From an uncultured Oscillospiraceae bacterium (lineage in GTDB: Bacteria > Bacillota > Clostridia > Oscillospirales > Acutalibacteraceae), in NCBI GenBank assembly GCA_900544715.1, contig UQWL01000012.1:11109-75108 (forward strand): 64,000 bases of DNA, in the 5' to 3' direction. Numbering within the stretch: position 1 is the stretch's first letter; each line of letters begins with the position of its first letter. Position numbers and translations under genes: made by a program. This document shows positions 42,703-52,190 of the stretch, piece by piece. The notes below the pieces were generated by a model. It was not told the origin of the DNA. It did no database searches and was given only the letters and a program-made list of their open reading frames with translations.

Positions 42703-44033
42703 ACGCTCACCTCTTGAAACACTGCAATATAAAATCCATCCTGCCCACCTGCTTCGGGGAACAGGGTGAAAAAGCCGTTATCATCCTGTCGGGCATTCAA
42801 CTGCTCGGACAAATCAGCCGGGGCAGAGCGAAAAGAAGGCATTTCCTGCAGAAAGCGCAAACAGACCGCTTCATTTTCCTCGGGATTCAAGGTGCAGGTA
42901 GAATACACCAGCCTGCCGCCCTTTTTTACATAGCGAGCGGCGTTACGGAGTATAAGGTACTGCAAATCAGGCAATTTGTCAACCTCTCCCTGCGGTTTAT
43001 AGCGAATTTCTGGTTTTCTGCGTACAATTCCAAAGCCGGAGCAAGGCACATCGCAAAGCACTCGATCCGCTTTTCCATACGCCTCGTTGTAGCACGAAGC
43101 ATCCGCCACAGCGGGAGAAACCGACGGGATTCCAAGCCGTGCAGCCCCCTGCTCAATCAACGCCGTGCGGGAGGGATACAGGTCAAAGGAGCGCACCACC
43201 CCTTCGCCACACATGCGCTCAGCAATTGTAAAGCTTTTGCCGCCCGGCGCAGCGCAAAGGTCGAAAACCGTTTCCCCCGGCTGTGCATCCAAGGCCTTGC
43301 AGCAAAGCTGGGAAGAGATATCCTGCACATGGAAAAGCCCCTCCTGATAGGCTTTTGTGCGCTCGATCGCGCCTGCGCGCTCCAACACCAAAGCATCTTC
43401 CACGCCCGCAGCGGCATGGGCCGCCACATGATCCTGCTGGAGCAGAACGGTCAGCTTTTCCGGTGTTGTCCGCAGGGTGTTGACCCGCACCGTTACGGGC
43501 GCGGGTTCCATACACGCCTCCAAAATAGAAAGCGTATTCTCCCGCCCGTAGGCATTGAGCCATTTCTCAATCAGCCATTCCGGAAAAGAATAACGGATTG
43601 AAAGCGCCTGCAATCCATCCACCTCCTGCTCTGGCAGGCAAAGCCCCGCATCGCTCACCTTGCGCAGCACAGCGTTGACCAGCCCGGCGGCAAAGGCGCA
43701 GCCGTTTTGCTTGACGAGGGAAACGCTCTCGCAAACCGCCGCAGAGGAGGGAATCCGCTCCATAAAAAGAAGCTGGCACACGCCGAGCCGCAGGGCGGCC
43801 AGCACTTCCGGCTTAAGCTTTTTCAGTGGCTGCTTTAAATAGAGGGAGAGCTGGTAGTCAATGGTATAGAGCCGCTCCTCAACACCGTATACCAACGCGG
43901 AAACAAGCGCCGCGTCTCGCGCCGAGAGTTCATTGCGGCGCAGAGCGGCATCCAGCGTCAAATTGGAATACGCCGCATCGCGCTGCATCCGCACGAGAAT
44001 CTCCATCGCGATTTGACGGGCATTTTTCCCCAT
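42699..44033 (-). CDS. rsmB: 16S rRNA (cytosine-967-C5)-methyltransferase
   Basis: 444 aa. N-terminal NusB-like RNA-binding domain (ARQIAMEILVRMQRDAAYSNLTLD), then SAM-dependent methyltransferase with DLCAAPGGKSFTIAE, VLCDVPCSGFGIVRRKPEIRY (catalytic Pro-Cys) and VYSTCTLNPEENE (second Cys). Typical length. Sits between the Zn peptidase and rlmN in the translation block. Confidence 0.95.
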   Translation of the reverse strand: MGKNARQIAMEILVRMQRDAAYSNLTLDAALRRNELSARDAALVSALVYGVEERLYTIDYQLSLYLKQPLKKLKPEVLAALRLGVCQLLFMERIPSSAAVCESVSLVKQNGCAFAAGLVNAVLRKVSDAGLCLPEQEVDGLQALSIRYSFPEWLIEKWLNAYGRENTLSILEACMEPAPVTVRVNTLRTTPEKLTVLLQQDHVAAHAAAGVEDALVLERAGAIERTKAYQEGLFHVQDISSQLCCKALDAQPGETVFDLCAAPGGKSFTIAERMCGEGVVRSFDLYPSRTALIEQGAARLGIPSVSPAVADASCYNEAYGKADRVLCDVPCSGFGIVRRKPEIRYKPQGEVDKLPDLQYLILRNAARYVKKGGRLVYSTCTLNPEENEAVCLRFLQEMPSFRSAPADLSEQLNARQDDNGFFTLFPEAGGQDGFYIAVFQEVSV

Positions 44034-44056
44034 GAGAATCCCTCCTTGATTGTAAA

Positions 44057-44758
44057 CTAATCGTCCCGCCTTCCTGCAAAAAGCGCAAGCAGACGCAGCA
44101 GATTGGCAAGGGAAACAACGAGCGCTGCAACATAGGTCATCGCTGCGGCGCGCAATACGCTGCGTGCTCCCGGCAGTTCCTCCCCGGAGAGCATCCCCGT
44201 ATCATCGATCACACGGATTGCACGGCGGCTTGCGTTAAACTCCACGGGCAGCGTTGCAAGCTGGAAAATGACAACCAGAGAATACAGCAGCAACCCCACA
44301 TTCACCAGCAAATCCGCGCCGAAAATCAAGCCGGCCACCGCGAGGGGAATACCAAGCTTTGAGCCAAGGTTGCAAACGGGAAGAATCGCATTGCGGATTT
44401 TAATCGGCAGGTAGCCTTTGGCGTGCTGAACGGCATGGCCCGCTTCATGGCAGGCAACGCCGATTGCCGCCACCGAGGCGCTCCCATATACCCCGTCGGA
44501 GAGGCGAATCACATTGGCGCGTGGGTCATAGTGATCCGTCAGGTTGCCGGCAACGTGCTCAATCCGCACATCCATCAGGCCGTAGTGGCGCAGCACGTTC
44601 ATCGCCGCATCCGCTCCGGTCATGCCGCTCGTCACGCGCACCTGTGCATATTTGGCATAGGCGCGTTTCACCCCAATTTGGGCAATCAGAGCCAAAATCA
44701 TGGCTGGCACAACTAAAATTAAATAATAGTAATCCAGATGGAATAAAAAGAAGTTCAT
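44057..44758 (-). CDS. Zinc-dependent membrane peptidase (PF04298 type)
   Basis: 233 aa, about four membrane helices (N-terminal YYYLILVVPAMILALIAQIG, two central, one near the C terminus). HEAGHAVQHAKGY near residue 115 is an HExxH-type site as HEAGH; VYGSASVAAIGVACHEAGHA and the NASRRAIRVIDDTGML pattern are typical of this family in Firmicutes. Substrate unknown. Start at ATG 44758 with GGAGGG upstream. It often sits between fmt and rsmB in clostridial genomes, as here. Confidence 0.9.
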   Translation of the reverse strand: MNFFLFHLDYYYLILVVPAMILALIAQIGVKRAYAKYAQVRVTSGMTGADAAMNVLRHYGLMDVRIEHVAGNLTDHYDPRANVIRLSDGVYGSASVAAIGVACHEAGHAVQHAKGYLPIKIRNAILPVCNLGSKLGIPLAVAGLIFGADLLVNVGLLLYSLVVIFQLATLPVEFNASRRAIRVIDDTGMLSGEELPGARSVLRAAAMTYVAALVVSLANLLRLLALFAGRRDD

Positions 44759-44791
44759 CCACAGCCCTCCGGTCAATTGAATCAAATAGGT

Positions 44792-45721
44792 TTACTCGCC
44801 CAGTACCGTCCCTTCCGGGATTGGATGGCCGCGCAGATAGTCTGAAGCCGTCATGCGCTTGCCGCCCTCCGCCTGAACGCAGAGCAGCGATAATACCGCC
44901 CCATCCCCGCAGGCGACGCAGATTTCATTCTCCGCACTGGTGACCGCGCCGCACGGGAGCGTGCTTTTGCGCCCTGTCAGCCGGGAGGCGTGCACCTTCA
45001 TCCGCTTGCCGTGCAGGCTGGTGACAGCCACCGGCCAGGGGGACAGGCCACGAATTTGATTGTGAATTTCCTGCGCGGGTTTCGTCCAGTCGATCGGGCA
45101 GAGGGATTTATCAAGCATCGGCGCGTAAGTCGATTCTCCTCCCTGCGGCATTCTTGGAAGATCGCCCGTTTGGAGGGCGGCCAGGGTTTCGGACAACAGA
45201 CGAGCCCCCATTGCGGAAAGCCTGTCGTGCAGCTCGCCCGCTGTTTCATCCTCACCGATCTCCGTTTCCGCCTTCAGGAGCATATCGCCCGTATCCAGGC
45301 CAGCGTCCATATACATAGTGGTTACGCCGGTTTGCTGGTCGCCCCGCAGGATCGACCACTGGATCGGCGCCGCGCCGCGCAAACGCGGCAGCAGGGACGC
45401 ATGCACGTTGATGCATCCATATTCCGGAAGCTCTAAAACGGCCTTCGGCAGGATTTTGCCATAGGCGACCACTACGATGAGTTCAGGAGCCAATGCCTTG
45501 AGCTGGGCGAAGGCTTCCTCCGTTTTCACAGAGGCAGGCTGATAAACGGGAATGCCGGCTTTCAGCGCCGCCTGCTTCACCGGAGGCGGCGCCATAGAAT
45601 AGCCTCTCCCCTTGGGCTTATCAGGCTGTGTAAACACGCCGATTACCTCGTGCCCATCCTGAATGAGCTGCTCGAGGCAGGGCACTGCAAACTCCGGCGT
45701 TCCCATAAAAATAATACGCAT
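44792..45721 (-). CDS. fmt: Methionyl-tRNA formyltransferase
   Basis: 309 aa. Formylates initiator Met-tRNA using 10-formyl-THF. Seen: IIFMGTPEFAVPCLEQL, catalytic NVHASLLPRLRGAAPIQW (Asn and His), MDAGLDTGDML (Asp) and a C-terminal OB domain. Start at ATG 45721 preceded by AAAGGAG. Downstream of def with a 25-base gap, the standard pairing; the cyclo-ligase fthC at 59.7 kb belongs to the same folate pool. Confidence 0.96.
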   Translation of the reverse strand: MRIIFMGTPEFAVPCLEQLIQDGHEVIGVFTQPDKPKGRGYSMAPPPVKQAALKAGIPVYQPASVKTEEAFAQLKALAPELIVVVAYGKILPKAVLELPEYGCINVHASLLPRLRGAAPIQWSILRGDQQTGVTTMYMDAGLDTGDMLLKAETEIGEDETAGELHDRLSAMGARLLSETLAALQTGDLPRMPQGGESTYAPMLDKSLCPIDWTKPAQEIHNQIRGLSPWPVAVTSLHGKRMKVHASRLTGRKSTLPCGAVTSAENEICVACGDGAVLSLLCVQAEGGKRMTASDYLRGHPIPEGTVLGE

Positions 45722-45746
45722 GATCCTGTCCGCTCCTTTTGCCTTC

Positions 45747-46217
45747 CTATCGTTTGCCCGTTGAGGGAATAGACGCTTCCGGCGCCAAACGCTCCGTGAA
45801 AAGAATACCGTCCAAATGATCGATCTCATGGCAGAAGCAACGCGCCTTCAGGCCCTCACCCTTATAGATGCACCATTTGCCTTCCCGATTCTGCGCCTTG
45901 ACCTTGACGACGGCCGGGCGGATGGTTTCCCCGTATTCTCCGGGCAGGGATAGACAGCCCTCGCTCTCGCGCTGCTCGCCCTCTGCCTCTATAATCTCCG
46001 GATTGATGAGCTCCAGCAGGCCCTCGCCCACATCAACCACGACGACGCGGCGCAAAACACCGACCTGTACGGCGGCAAGGCCGACGCCCTCCGCGCTGTA
46101 AAGCGTTTGCTTCATATCGTCTAAAAGCTCGGCAAGCCTCGCATCAAATTTTTCGACTGGCCGGCTTTTCTTTTTTAAAACCGGATCGCCCTCCACCACA
46201 ATTTTTCTCAATGCCAT
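45747..46217 (-). CDS. def: Peptide deformylase
   Basis: 156 aa. Metal enzyme removing the N-formyl group from new proteins. The three motifs are intact: GVGLAAVQVG, EGCLSLPG and HEIDHLDGILF. Length fits the type 1-like short clostridial enzymes. Located between priA and fmt. Confidence 0.96.
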   Translation of the reverse strand: MALRKIVVEGDPVLKKKSRPVEKFDARLAELLDDMKQTLYSAEGVGLAAVQVGVLRRVVVVDVGEGLLELINPEIIEAEGEQRESEGCLSLPGEYGETIRPAVVKVKAQNREGKWCIYKGEGLKARCFCHEIDHLDGILFTERLAPEASIPSTGKR

Positions 46218-46305
46218 ACGGCACCCATCCTTTCCTATGTTCTCCTTTGTTTTACAAAATAAATATGGCTGACATATGAAGAATCTATCATTGAAACATA
46301 AATTT

Positions 46306-48777
46306 TTAATAAATGTTCTCCGGATTCAGGTCGGCATATACCGTTACCTCCCGAAACCGCGCATCTTTTGGAAACTGTGTGAGGAGCTTTGCGATCATGG
46401 AGCGAAACTCCTTCGTATTGCGGCACTTGACGATCAGCCGGTAGCGGAATTTATTGCTCAGCTTGGCAATGCGCGGCGGCATGGGGCCAAGCACAATAAA
46501 TTTCTGCTCCGGGTATTCCCACTGGCTCAGGGCTTTCATCTGCTCCAAAAAGCATTTGGAGGCAGCCGCTACCTGCGCCTCCTTCCCCCCGACAAACCCG
46601 ATGCAAAGCAAATCGCAATACGGCGGGTAGACCATGGCTTTGCGCAAAAGGATTTCCGTTTGATAAAACGCATCATAATCCTGGTTGGCCGCCAGGCGGA
46701 TCACCGGGTTTTCCGGCGTGAGGGTTTGGATCACGGCGCGCCCCTTGATCGCGCCGCGGCCGGAGCGACCCACCACTTGGGTGAGCAGCGCAAACGTGCG
46801 CTCCAGGCTGCGGTAATCATCGTTATAGAGCTGCTGATCGGCAGAGATCACGCCAACGAGCGTGACCCGTGGGAAATCAAGCCCTTTTGCCACCATTTGC
46901 GTGCCGAGCATGATCTCGTAATCCCCGTGGGAAAAAGCCGCAAGCTTATCTTCGTGCGCATAGCGGGACATCGTCGTATCCGCATCCATGCGCAAAATCC
47001 GCGCTTCGGGGAAAAGCAGCGCCAGTTCCTCCTCCACCCGCTGCGTTCCAAAGCCCGCATAGCGCACATCCTGTTCCCCACATTCCGGGCAGGTATCCCG
47101 AAACGGCTCAGAGTAGCCGCAATAGTGGCACATCAGCCTGCCATTCGCCCGGTGATAGGTGAGCGATATGCTGCAATGGGGGCAGGTAACCACATGGCCG
47201 CAGGAGCGGCAGGCTACAAACGTGTGGTAGCCACGGCGGTTCATCAGGAGGATTGACTGCTCGCCCGCCTCCAGGTTTCTCTGTAATTCGGCGGCAAGGC
47301 GGCGGCTGATCGCCGTACGGTTGCCCGCCGCGTTTTCCTCACACAAATCGACTGTGAGCACTTCGGGCAGAACGGCGTTTCCATAGCGTTCATCTAAAAT
47401 ATTGAGCGAATACCGGCCGCTTTGCGCGGCGGCATAACTCTCCATAGAAGGAGTGGCCGAGGCTAAAATCAGCAGCGCATTTTGCTGGGCGCAGCGGAAT
47501 TTCGCCACGTCGCGCGCATGGTAACGGGGCGCGGACTCGGATTTGTAGGTATGCTCCTGCTCCTCATCCATGATAATCAAACCAAGATTCTCAAACGGCG
47601 CAAACACAGCGCAACGTGTGCCAACCACAATGCCCGCCTCTCCATTTTTGACCCGTTTCCACTCATCCATACGCTCCCCCATGGATAATGCGCTGTGGAA
47701 TACGGCAACCTGCTTCCCATACCGGCGTTTAAAAATGGCCAGTGTCTGCGGGGTAAGGGCAATTTCAGGCACCATCACGATCACGCCCCGGCCCTGCGCG
47801 GATACTTCATCAATCATTCGCAGGAACACCTGCGTTTTGCCGCTGCCCGTTACGCCAAAGAGAAGCGAAACGCCGCCGCGGCCCAAACGGTACTGGGCGT
47901 TGAGCTTTTCAAAGGCCGCCTGCTGCTTGACCGTGAGGCAAATGGGCGCCGGAGGGGCCTGCGCCGTTTCCGGCTGCCTAGCCGGATCACGGTAAACCTC
48001 ATTCTCATAGTAATCCACCGCGCCTTTTTTTGCAAGTGCCGCAACCACGGCTGGGGTTACGCCGGTAAAATAACACACTTCCTTCACCGAAGCACAGCCC
48101 ACATCCAGGAGGACATCCATCACAGCGTGCTGCTTTTTGGTGAGAGAGGGCAAGAGCTGCTCCATTTCCTCCCCTTCGGCACACAGGCGCACCATGCGCA
48201 CCGTTGCATCTCCGGTGCGCTGCATGGCCTCGTCATTGCGGACGACCAGTTGTTTTTTCAGAAGGCGTTTGAAAACGCTACTGTCCTTCTCAAGGCCTGT
48301 CAGCTGCAAAATCCGCTCCTCGCCCACATAGGCCTGCCGCTTTTGCAGCAATTGCAGCACTGCCTGCTCCTCCGGTGGAAAAGCCTCCAAATCCAGAGCC
48401 CCGATTTCCGGAGCGATCCGATATTGCACTTTGTGCCGAAGATTGATTCCGGCGGGTAAAATCGTGCGGACCGCCTCATAAAGCGTACAAAAAGTATGCG
48501 CCTTGAGCCAAACCGCCAGGCGCAGCATTTCCGCATTTAAAAGGGGCTCTTCATCCAGCACGCCAGCAAGCTGCTTGAGCCTGCCGGACGGTTCTTCCTC
48601 AGAAAGGGAAAAAAGCATACCAAACCGCTTCTGGTTACCCCTGCCAAAGGGAACGCTGACGCGGCAGCCAGGCCGCGCATGCTCCCGCAGGCTCTCCGGA
48701 ACGCAGTAATCGTATGCTTTATCAAAATGATAGGCGACGTTTTCCAACGCCACCTTTGCGATGAGAACAGGGGCCAT
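46306..48777 (-). CDS. priA: Primosomal protein N' (replication-restart helicase)
   Basis: 823 aa. Reloads the replisome at stalled forks. N-terminal DNA-binding domain (VAYHFDKAYDYCVPE), helicase with Walker A GVTGSGKTQVF, motif II IIMDEEQEHTYKSE, eight Cys zinc insert (CRSCGHVVTCPHC, CHYCGY, CPEC), and motif VI QVVGRSGRG. AAAGGAG precedes ATG 48777. Placed after rpoZ; the coaBC gene often found between them is absent. Confidence 0.95.
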   Translation of the reverse strand: MAPVLIAKVALENVAYHFDKAYDYCVPESLREHARPGCRVSVPFGRGNQKRFGMLFSLSEEEPSGRLKQLAGVLDEEPLLNAEMLRLAVWLKAHTFCTLYEAVRTILPAGINLRHKVQYRIAPEIGALDLEAFPPEEQAVLQLLQKRQAYVGEERILQLTGLEKDSSVFKRLLKKQLVVRNDEAMQRTGDATVRMVRLCAEGEEMEQLLPSLTKKQHAVMDVLLDVGCASVKEVCYFTGVTPAVVAALAKKGAVDYYENEVYRDPARQPETAQAPPAPICLTVKQQAAFEKLNAQYRLGRGGVSLLFGVTGSGKTQVFLRMIDEVSAQGRGVIVMVPEIALTPQTLAIFKRRYGKQVAVFHSALSMGERMDEWKRVKNGEAGIVVGTRCAVFAPFENLGLIIMDEEQEHTYKSESAPRYHARDVAKFRCAQQNALLILASATPSMESYAAAQSGRYSLNILDERYGNAVLPEVLTVDLCEENAAGNRTAISRRLAAELQRNLEAGEQSILLMNRRGYHTFVACRSCGHVVTCPHCSISLTYHRANGRLMCHYCGYSEPFRDTCPECGEQDVRYAGFGTQRVEEELALLFPEARILRMDADTTMSRYAHEDKLAAFSHGDYEIMLGTQMVAKGLDFPRVTLVGVISADQQLYNDDYRSLERTFALLTQVVGRSGRGAIKGRAVIQTLTPENPVIRLAANQDYDAFYQTEILLRKAMVYPPYCDLLCIGFVGGKEAQVAAASKCFLEQMKALSQWEYPEQKFIVLGPMPPRIAKLSNKFRYRLIVKCRNTKEFRSMIAKLLTQFPKDARFREVTVYADLNPENIY

Positions 48778-48810
48778 GGGATCTCTCCTTTACCTGCTGC
48801 CTGAGGAGGC

Positions 48811-49020
48811 TTACAGGTCGCGGATTTCCTCAGGCTCAATAATCTCATATTTCCCGGCGAGCATTTCTCCCAGGGCGATGCTCACGGGCTTTTCCGTCAA
48901 GTGATCCCCGTTGAAATGCGCTTCGTCCGCAATGGCACGGGCGCGCTTTGCGGTGGCCGTCACCAGGGAATAACGGCTGACATGATTCTGCAATAATGTA
49001 CTCAGATCCGGATTAAACAT
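48811..49020 (-). CDS. rpoZ: RNA polymerase omega subunit
   Basis: 69 aa. Small assembly factor of RNA polymerase. YSLVTATAKRARAIADEA is the omega signature (SxYxLVxxxAKRAR), and KPVSIALGEMLAGKYEI is the usual C-terminal part. It overlaps the gmk stop by 8 bases; TTGGAG lies just before the ATG. Confidence 0.93.
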   Translation of the reverse strand: MFNPDLSTLLQNHVSRYSLVTATAKRARAIADEAHFNGDHLTEKPVSIALGEMLAGKYEIIEPEEIRDL

Positions 49021-49630
49021 GCTCCAATACCTCTTTTACAAATGAATTCATACGGGCGGCCTTTAAATTTTCCGCCTGGATAATGGCGCAGATATCGCTG
49101 ACCGCATAGTCCACAATATCGTTCACCACAACATAGTCATATTCATGCGCACGGCCGATTTCATCCTGTGCAATCCGCATGCGCGTTTTGATATCCTTCT
49201 CGCATTCGCTTTCGCGGTTGCGCAGCCGTTCCTCCAACGTTTGCATGGAGGGAGGCATCAGGAAAATACTCACCACATCCGGATACAGCCGGCGGATTTT
49301 TTCCGCCCCCTGCACCTCAATTTTCAGGATGACGGTTTTCCCCTCCTCCAGCCACTGATCGACCGGATCGCGGGGCGTGCCGTAATAATGCTCGCCGTAT
49401 TGCGCGTATTCCAAAATTTCCTGGCGCTCCAGCTTATTGAGAAAATAATCCTTGGTTACAAAATAATAGTGAAACCCATCAATCTCCCAATCCCGTGCCG
49501 CACGGGTCGTCAGGGAAATGGAAAGCTGCACATTGGGATCGCGCTTTGCAAGCTGCTCCAGGATTGTATCCTTCCCGGAACCGGACGGCCCAGACAGGAT
49601 AAAAAGCATACCCCTCTTTTTGTCACTCAT
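49013..49630 (-). CDS. gmk: Guanylate kinase
   Basis: 205 aa. Phosphorylates GMP to GDP. P-loop LSGPSGSGKDTI, GMP-binding SLTTRAARDWEIDGFHYYFV and EVQGAEKIRRLYPDVVSIFLMPPS, lid ERLRNRESE. Start at ATG 49630 within the end of remA (8-base overlap); the longer frame upstream is remA in another frame. Normal length. Confidence 0.95.
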   Translation of the reverse strand: MSDKKRGMLFILSGPSGSGKDTILEQLAKRDPNVQLSISLTTRAARDWEIDGFHYYFVTKDYFLNKLERQEILEYAQYGEHYYGTPRDPVDQWLEEGKTVILKIEVQGAEKIRRLYPDVVSIFLMPPSMQTLEERLRNRESECEKDIKTRMRIAQDEIGRAHEYDYVVVNDIVDYAVSDICAIIQAENLKAARMNSFVKEVLEHV

Positions 49631-49901
49631 CGTCCGGCGCGCCCTCCTCCGTATCGATTTCATCCTCATCATCGTTGAGGCGGTTTGCAACCGTTTCGGA
49701 TTGCAGATAGGTAAGGATCACATGATCGCTATCCGTGATGATCACAGCGCGCGTACGCCGCCCATGCGTTGCGTCGATGAGTGTGCCGCGCTCCTTGCAA
49801 TCCTGAATAATCCGCTTGATAGGCGCAGATTCCGGGCTGACAATCGCAACCAGGCGGTTGGCATTGACCATATTGCCAAAGCCGATATTGATGAGCTTCA
49901 T
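49623..49901 (-). CDS. remA: Extracellular matrix/biofilm regulator RemA (DUF370)
   Basis: 92 aa. DNA-binding regulator of matrix and osmoprotection genes in Bacillus. The highly conserved core is clear: LINIGFGNMVNANRLVAIVSPESAPIKR and DATHGRRTRAVIITDSDHVILT. The C-terminal about 20 residues are an acidic tail rich in Asp/Glu (DDEDEIDTEEGAPDDE), longer than in Bacillus. Position yicC-remA-gmk-rpoZ is the standard order. Confidence 0.93.
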   Translation of the reverse strand: MKLINIGFGNMVNANRLVAIVSPESAPIKRIIQDCKERGTLIDATHGRRTRAVIITDSDHVILTYLQSETVANRLNDDEDEIDTEEGAPDDE

Positions 49902-49963
49902 TCTATTTCTCCTCCCGCATTTTTACTGTTCCTGCCATAAGCCGCTCAGTCGAACAAACGCGC

Positions 49964-50842
49964 TTATTCGATATTCTGCACCTGTTCGCGGATTTTTTCG
50001 ATCTCCGCTTTGATATCCAAAACCTTGCGGGCAATCTCCACATCCTGCGCTTTGGAGCCGATGGTGTTGGCCTCGCGGTTCATCTCCTGCACCAGGAAAT
50101 CCATTTTCCGGCCAATCGCCTCGCCCGCTTCAAAAAAAGCGTACAGCTGGTCGATATGGCTGCGGAGCCTGACCGTTTCTTCATCCACGGCAACTTTATC
50201 GGCATAGATCGCAGCCTCCATCAAAATCCGCTGCTCGTCCACCTGCGTATCCGCCAGCACCTCCTGCATTTTTGCATAGAGCTTTTCCCGATAGGCACGC
50301 ACAGTTTCCGGCGAACGCTGCTCAATAAAGGCAACACAATGCAGAATCGTATCCGCCCGGGAGAGGATATCGGCCCGCAGCCGGGCGCCCTCCTGCTCAC
50401 GCATGGATACACAGGCATCCACGGCACGCTGGGCCACTGTGCGCACAGCGCCCCAAATCTTTTCTTCATCCGCCTCAGCCTTATGGATTGAAAATACATC
50501 GCTGTAGCGCCCCAGGGCGGAAGCGGAAATATCATCTCGCAGCCCATACCGGCCAATTAGCTCGCGCAACGCGGCAACATACCCATCTGCAAGGGAATGG
50601 TTGACCTGCACGGTAACACCTGCATCCTCCAGCGTGTCGATCTGGACAAAGCAATCCACCTTGCCGCGGGAAAGAAGCGGCTGGATAAACCGCTTCAGCT
50701 GATCCTCCAAAAAGCCATAGCTTCTCGGCACCTTCGCGCTGAATTCGAGATAACGGTGATTGACGCTTTTGATCTCAACGGCGATCTGCATCCCGTCGAT
50801 CACATCTTCGGCACGCCCGTAGCCCGTCATGCTTTTCACCAT
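49964..50842 (-). CDS. yicC: YicC/YloC family endoribonuclease
   Basis: 292 aa. Begins MVKSMTGYGRAE, the universal start of this family, and ends with EMNREANTIGSKAQDVEIARKVLDIKAEIEKIREQVQNIE, its conserved C terminus. E. coli YicC is reported to be an endoribonuclease; in Firmicutes it heads the remA-gmk-rpoZ block, as here. AGAGGAG lies 7 bases upstream of the ATG. Confidence 0.95.
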   Translation of the reverse strand: MVKSMTGYGRAEDVIDGMQIAVEIKSVNHRYLEFSAKVPRSYGFLEDQLKRFIQPLLSRGKVDCFVQIDTLEDAGVTVQVNHSLADGYVAALRELIGRYGLRDDISASALGRYSDVFSIHKAEADEEKIWGAVRTVAQRAVDACVSMREQEGARLRADILSRADTILHCVAFIEQRSPETVRAYREKLYAKMQEVLADTQVDEQRILMEAAIYADKVAVDEETVRLRSHIDQLYAFFEAGEAIGRKMDFLVQEMNREANTIGSKAQDVEIARKVLDIKAEIEKIREQVQNIE

Positions 50843-50912
50843 AGTATTCTCCTCTGATCCGATCTAAAATTCACCGGCTGACCCGGCCTTGTGAGGCAGA
50901 TATGTACCTTAT

Positions 50913-50942
50913 ATTTTAACAAAGACGCATGGGGTTTGTCAA
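50913..50942 (-). promoter_or_regulatory. Promoter of the yicC-to-spoVM block
   Basis: Minus strand: perfect TTGACA, 18-base spacer, TAAAAT, about 70 bases upstream of yicC. No other clear sigma-A promoter or terminator was noticed within the 14-kb block. Confidence 0.65.
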
Positions 50943-51096
50943 ATAAATTCCGCTATCGAAGCTTTGCGCTTGCCGTTTTCAACTCAGCATTCTATTTTCA
51001 TGGTTGGAATACAGCAGAGAAGGGCTGAATGCAGCGCTCCTACCGATCGAATCGCGACAATAAATCAAACGGTGCGCATTGCGCAGGAGATCTTTT

Positions 51097-51849
51097 TTAT
51101 TCCTGCATCACGGGGAGGATCGAGCCGACATCAAGCAGTTTTTCCCCTTTTCCCAGCAAATTGCGGGCCTCTACGCCATGGATCTCCAAAAAAGAGAGGA
51201 TTTTCTTGCCATCCGGATGGGTCAAAAGGTCGCCCGCGAATGCCATTGTGGCATTATCCAGCTTGCCGCAGCACCCGCCGATAAAGCCATAGCCATAGCC
51301 CGGCAGGCGGATACAGCCCGGAATAATCTTCAGCACATCCAGCCCCGCCTGGCGCAGCGTGTATTCCAGCCCTTCATCCGCTGTGATCACGGCGTTTTCT
51401 GATACGATGCACAAGCTGCACTTGGCATACCCCTGCTTGACCGAAATCAGCTCCAATCCCATCCGCCGGGCAGCCTCCAGCAATTCCGGCGCGGTGGCCT
51501 GCTCATTGCAGACCAATCGGCTGCCAATGCGCGCCGCATTCAGCGCCACATCGCCCGGGTAGTGCGGCGCAAGCTCCTTTTTCAAAAAAGTAACGGCAAA
51601 GCCAAAGCCGTTAAGCGCGTTGCAAAGCCGGCTTTCGCCCTGTGCCGCGAGCACCTCTCCATTGCCCAGCGGATGCACCAGCATATCGGCATGGCGGCAC
51701 AAAGCGGCTGGCAGGCTGCGGTTAGGGCCTGTGGCAATCGTCCAGACGCCCAACGCTTCCAGCGAACGAATCACACGCGGATCAACGCTGCCCACCACTG
51801 CGGCGGATACCTTTTCGGTTGGAAGATTTGGGCTGTAAACCGGAATCAT
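51097..51849 (-). CDS. DUF6873-like protein (possible guanidino-modifying-enzyme fold)
   Basis: 250 aa, soluble. I recall the pattern HADMLVHPLGNGEVLAA ... GYAKCSLCIVSENAVITADEGL ... GFIGGCCGKLDN as a protein found in many Oscillospiraceae and named after a GME-like (amidinotransferase/DDAH) fold. Repeated short beta strands and conserved His/Asp/Cys residues fit such a fold, but no catalytic triad is certain. Start at ATG 51849 with AAAGGGAAG about 10 bases upstream. It follows the yicC block region on the same strand but after a 63-base gap containing that block's promoter region reversed in order, so it is an independent unit. Confidence 0.5.
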   Translation of the reverse strand: MIPVYSPNLPTEKVSAAVVGSVDPRVIRSLEALGVWTIATGPNRSLPAALCRHADMLVHPLGNGEVLAAQGESRLCNALNGFGFAVTFLKKELAPHYPGDVALNAARIGSRLVCNEQATAPELLEAARRMGLELISVKQGYAKCSLCIVSENAVITADEGLEYTLRQAGLDVLKIIPGCIRLPGYGYGFIGGCCGKLDNATMAFAGDLLTHPDGKKILSFLEIHGVEARNLLGKGEKLLDVGSILPVMQE

Positions 51850-52043
51850 TTCTCCACGCTTCCCTTTCCAGGCCGCCAAGCGGCCATGTGGATGGTCATG
51901 CCTTTCCGATTTGAAAGAAGTGCAAAAGCCTTTCTTTCAAACGAAAACCAATGTTTTTATCTGCAAAGTGTATATTTGCCAAAAATCTTTTTACACTATC
52001 CTACACAGGCCATTCTATCACGCCGGAAGAAGGAACAAAAGCT

Positions 52044-52190
52044 ATGAATCTGATCCCATGCAATGCGCAATGCCGCTATCAGGTGGAGGGCTGCTGCACG
52101 CTGCACAAGGCGGAAGCAGTCAACAGCATACAAAAGGGATGCGTCTACTTTGTGCCACGTGAAAAAGCGCAAAAAGAAGAGCCGCGTTAA
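52044..52190 (+). CDS. Small Cys-rich hypothetical protein
   Basis: 48 aa. Five Cys in a CNAQC ... GCCTLHKA ... GCVYFVP arrangement, like short clostridial proteins that seem to bind a metal or iron-sulfur cluster. AAGGA lies about 10 bases upstream of ATG 52044. The last 4 bases overlap the convergent radA stop. No function can be named. Confidence 0.6.
   Translation: MNLIPCNAQCRYQVEGCCTLHKAEAVNSIQKGCVYFVPREKAQKEEPR

Noticed and set aside
42333..43601. 422-codon open frame on the plus strand
   Set aside because: Antisense to rlmN and rsmB, which have complete family motifs; composition is Arg/His/Pro-rich as expected for a shadow frame.
46276..47256. 326-codon open frame on the plus strand
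   Set aside because: Antisense to priA; no recognisable domain.
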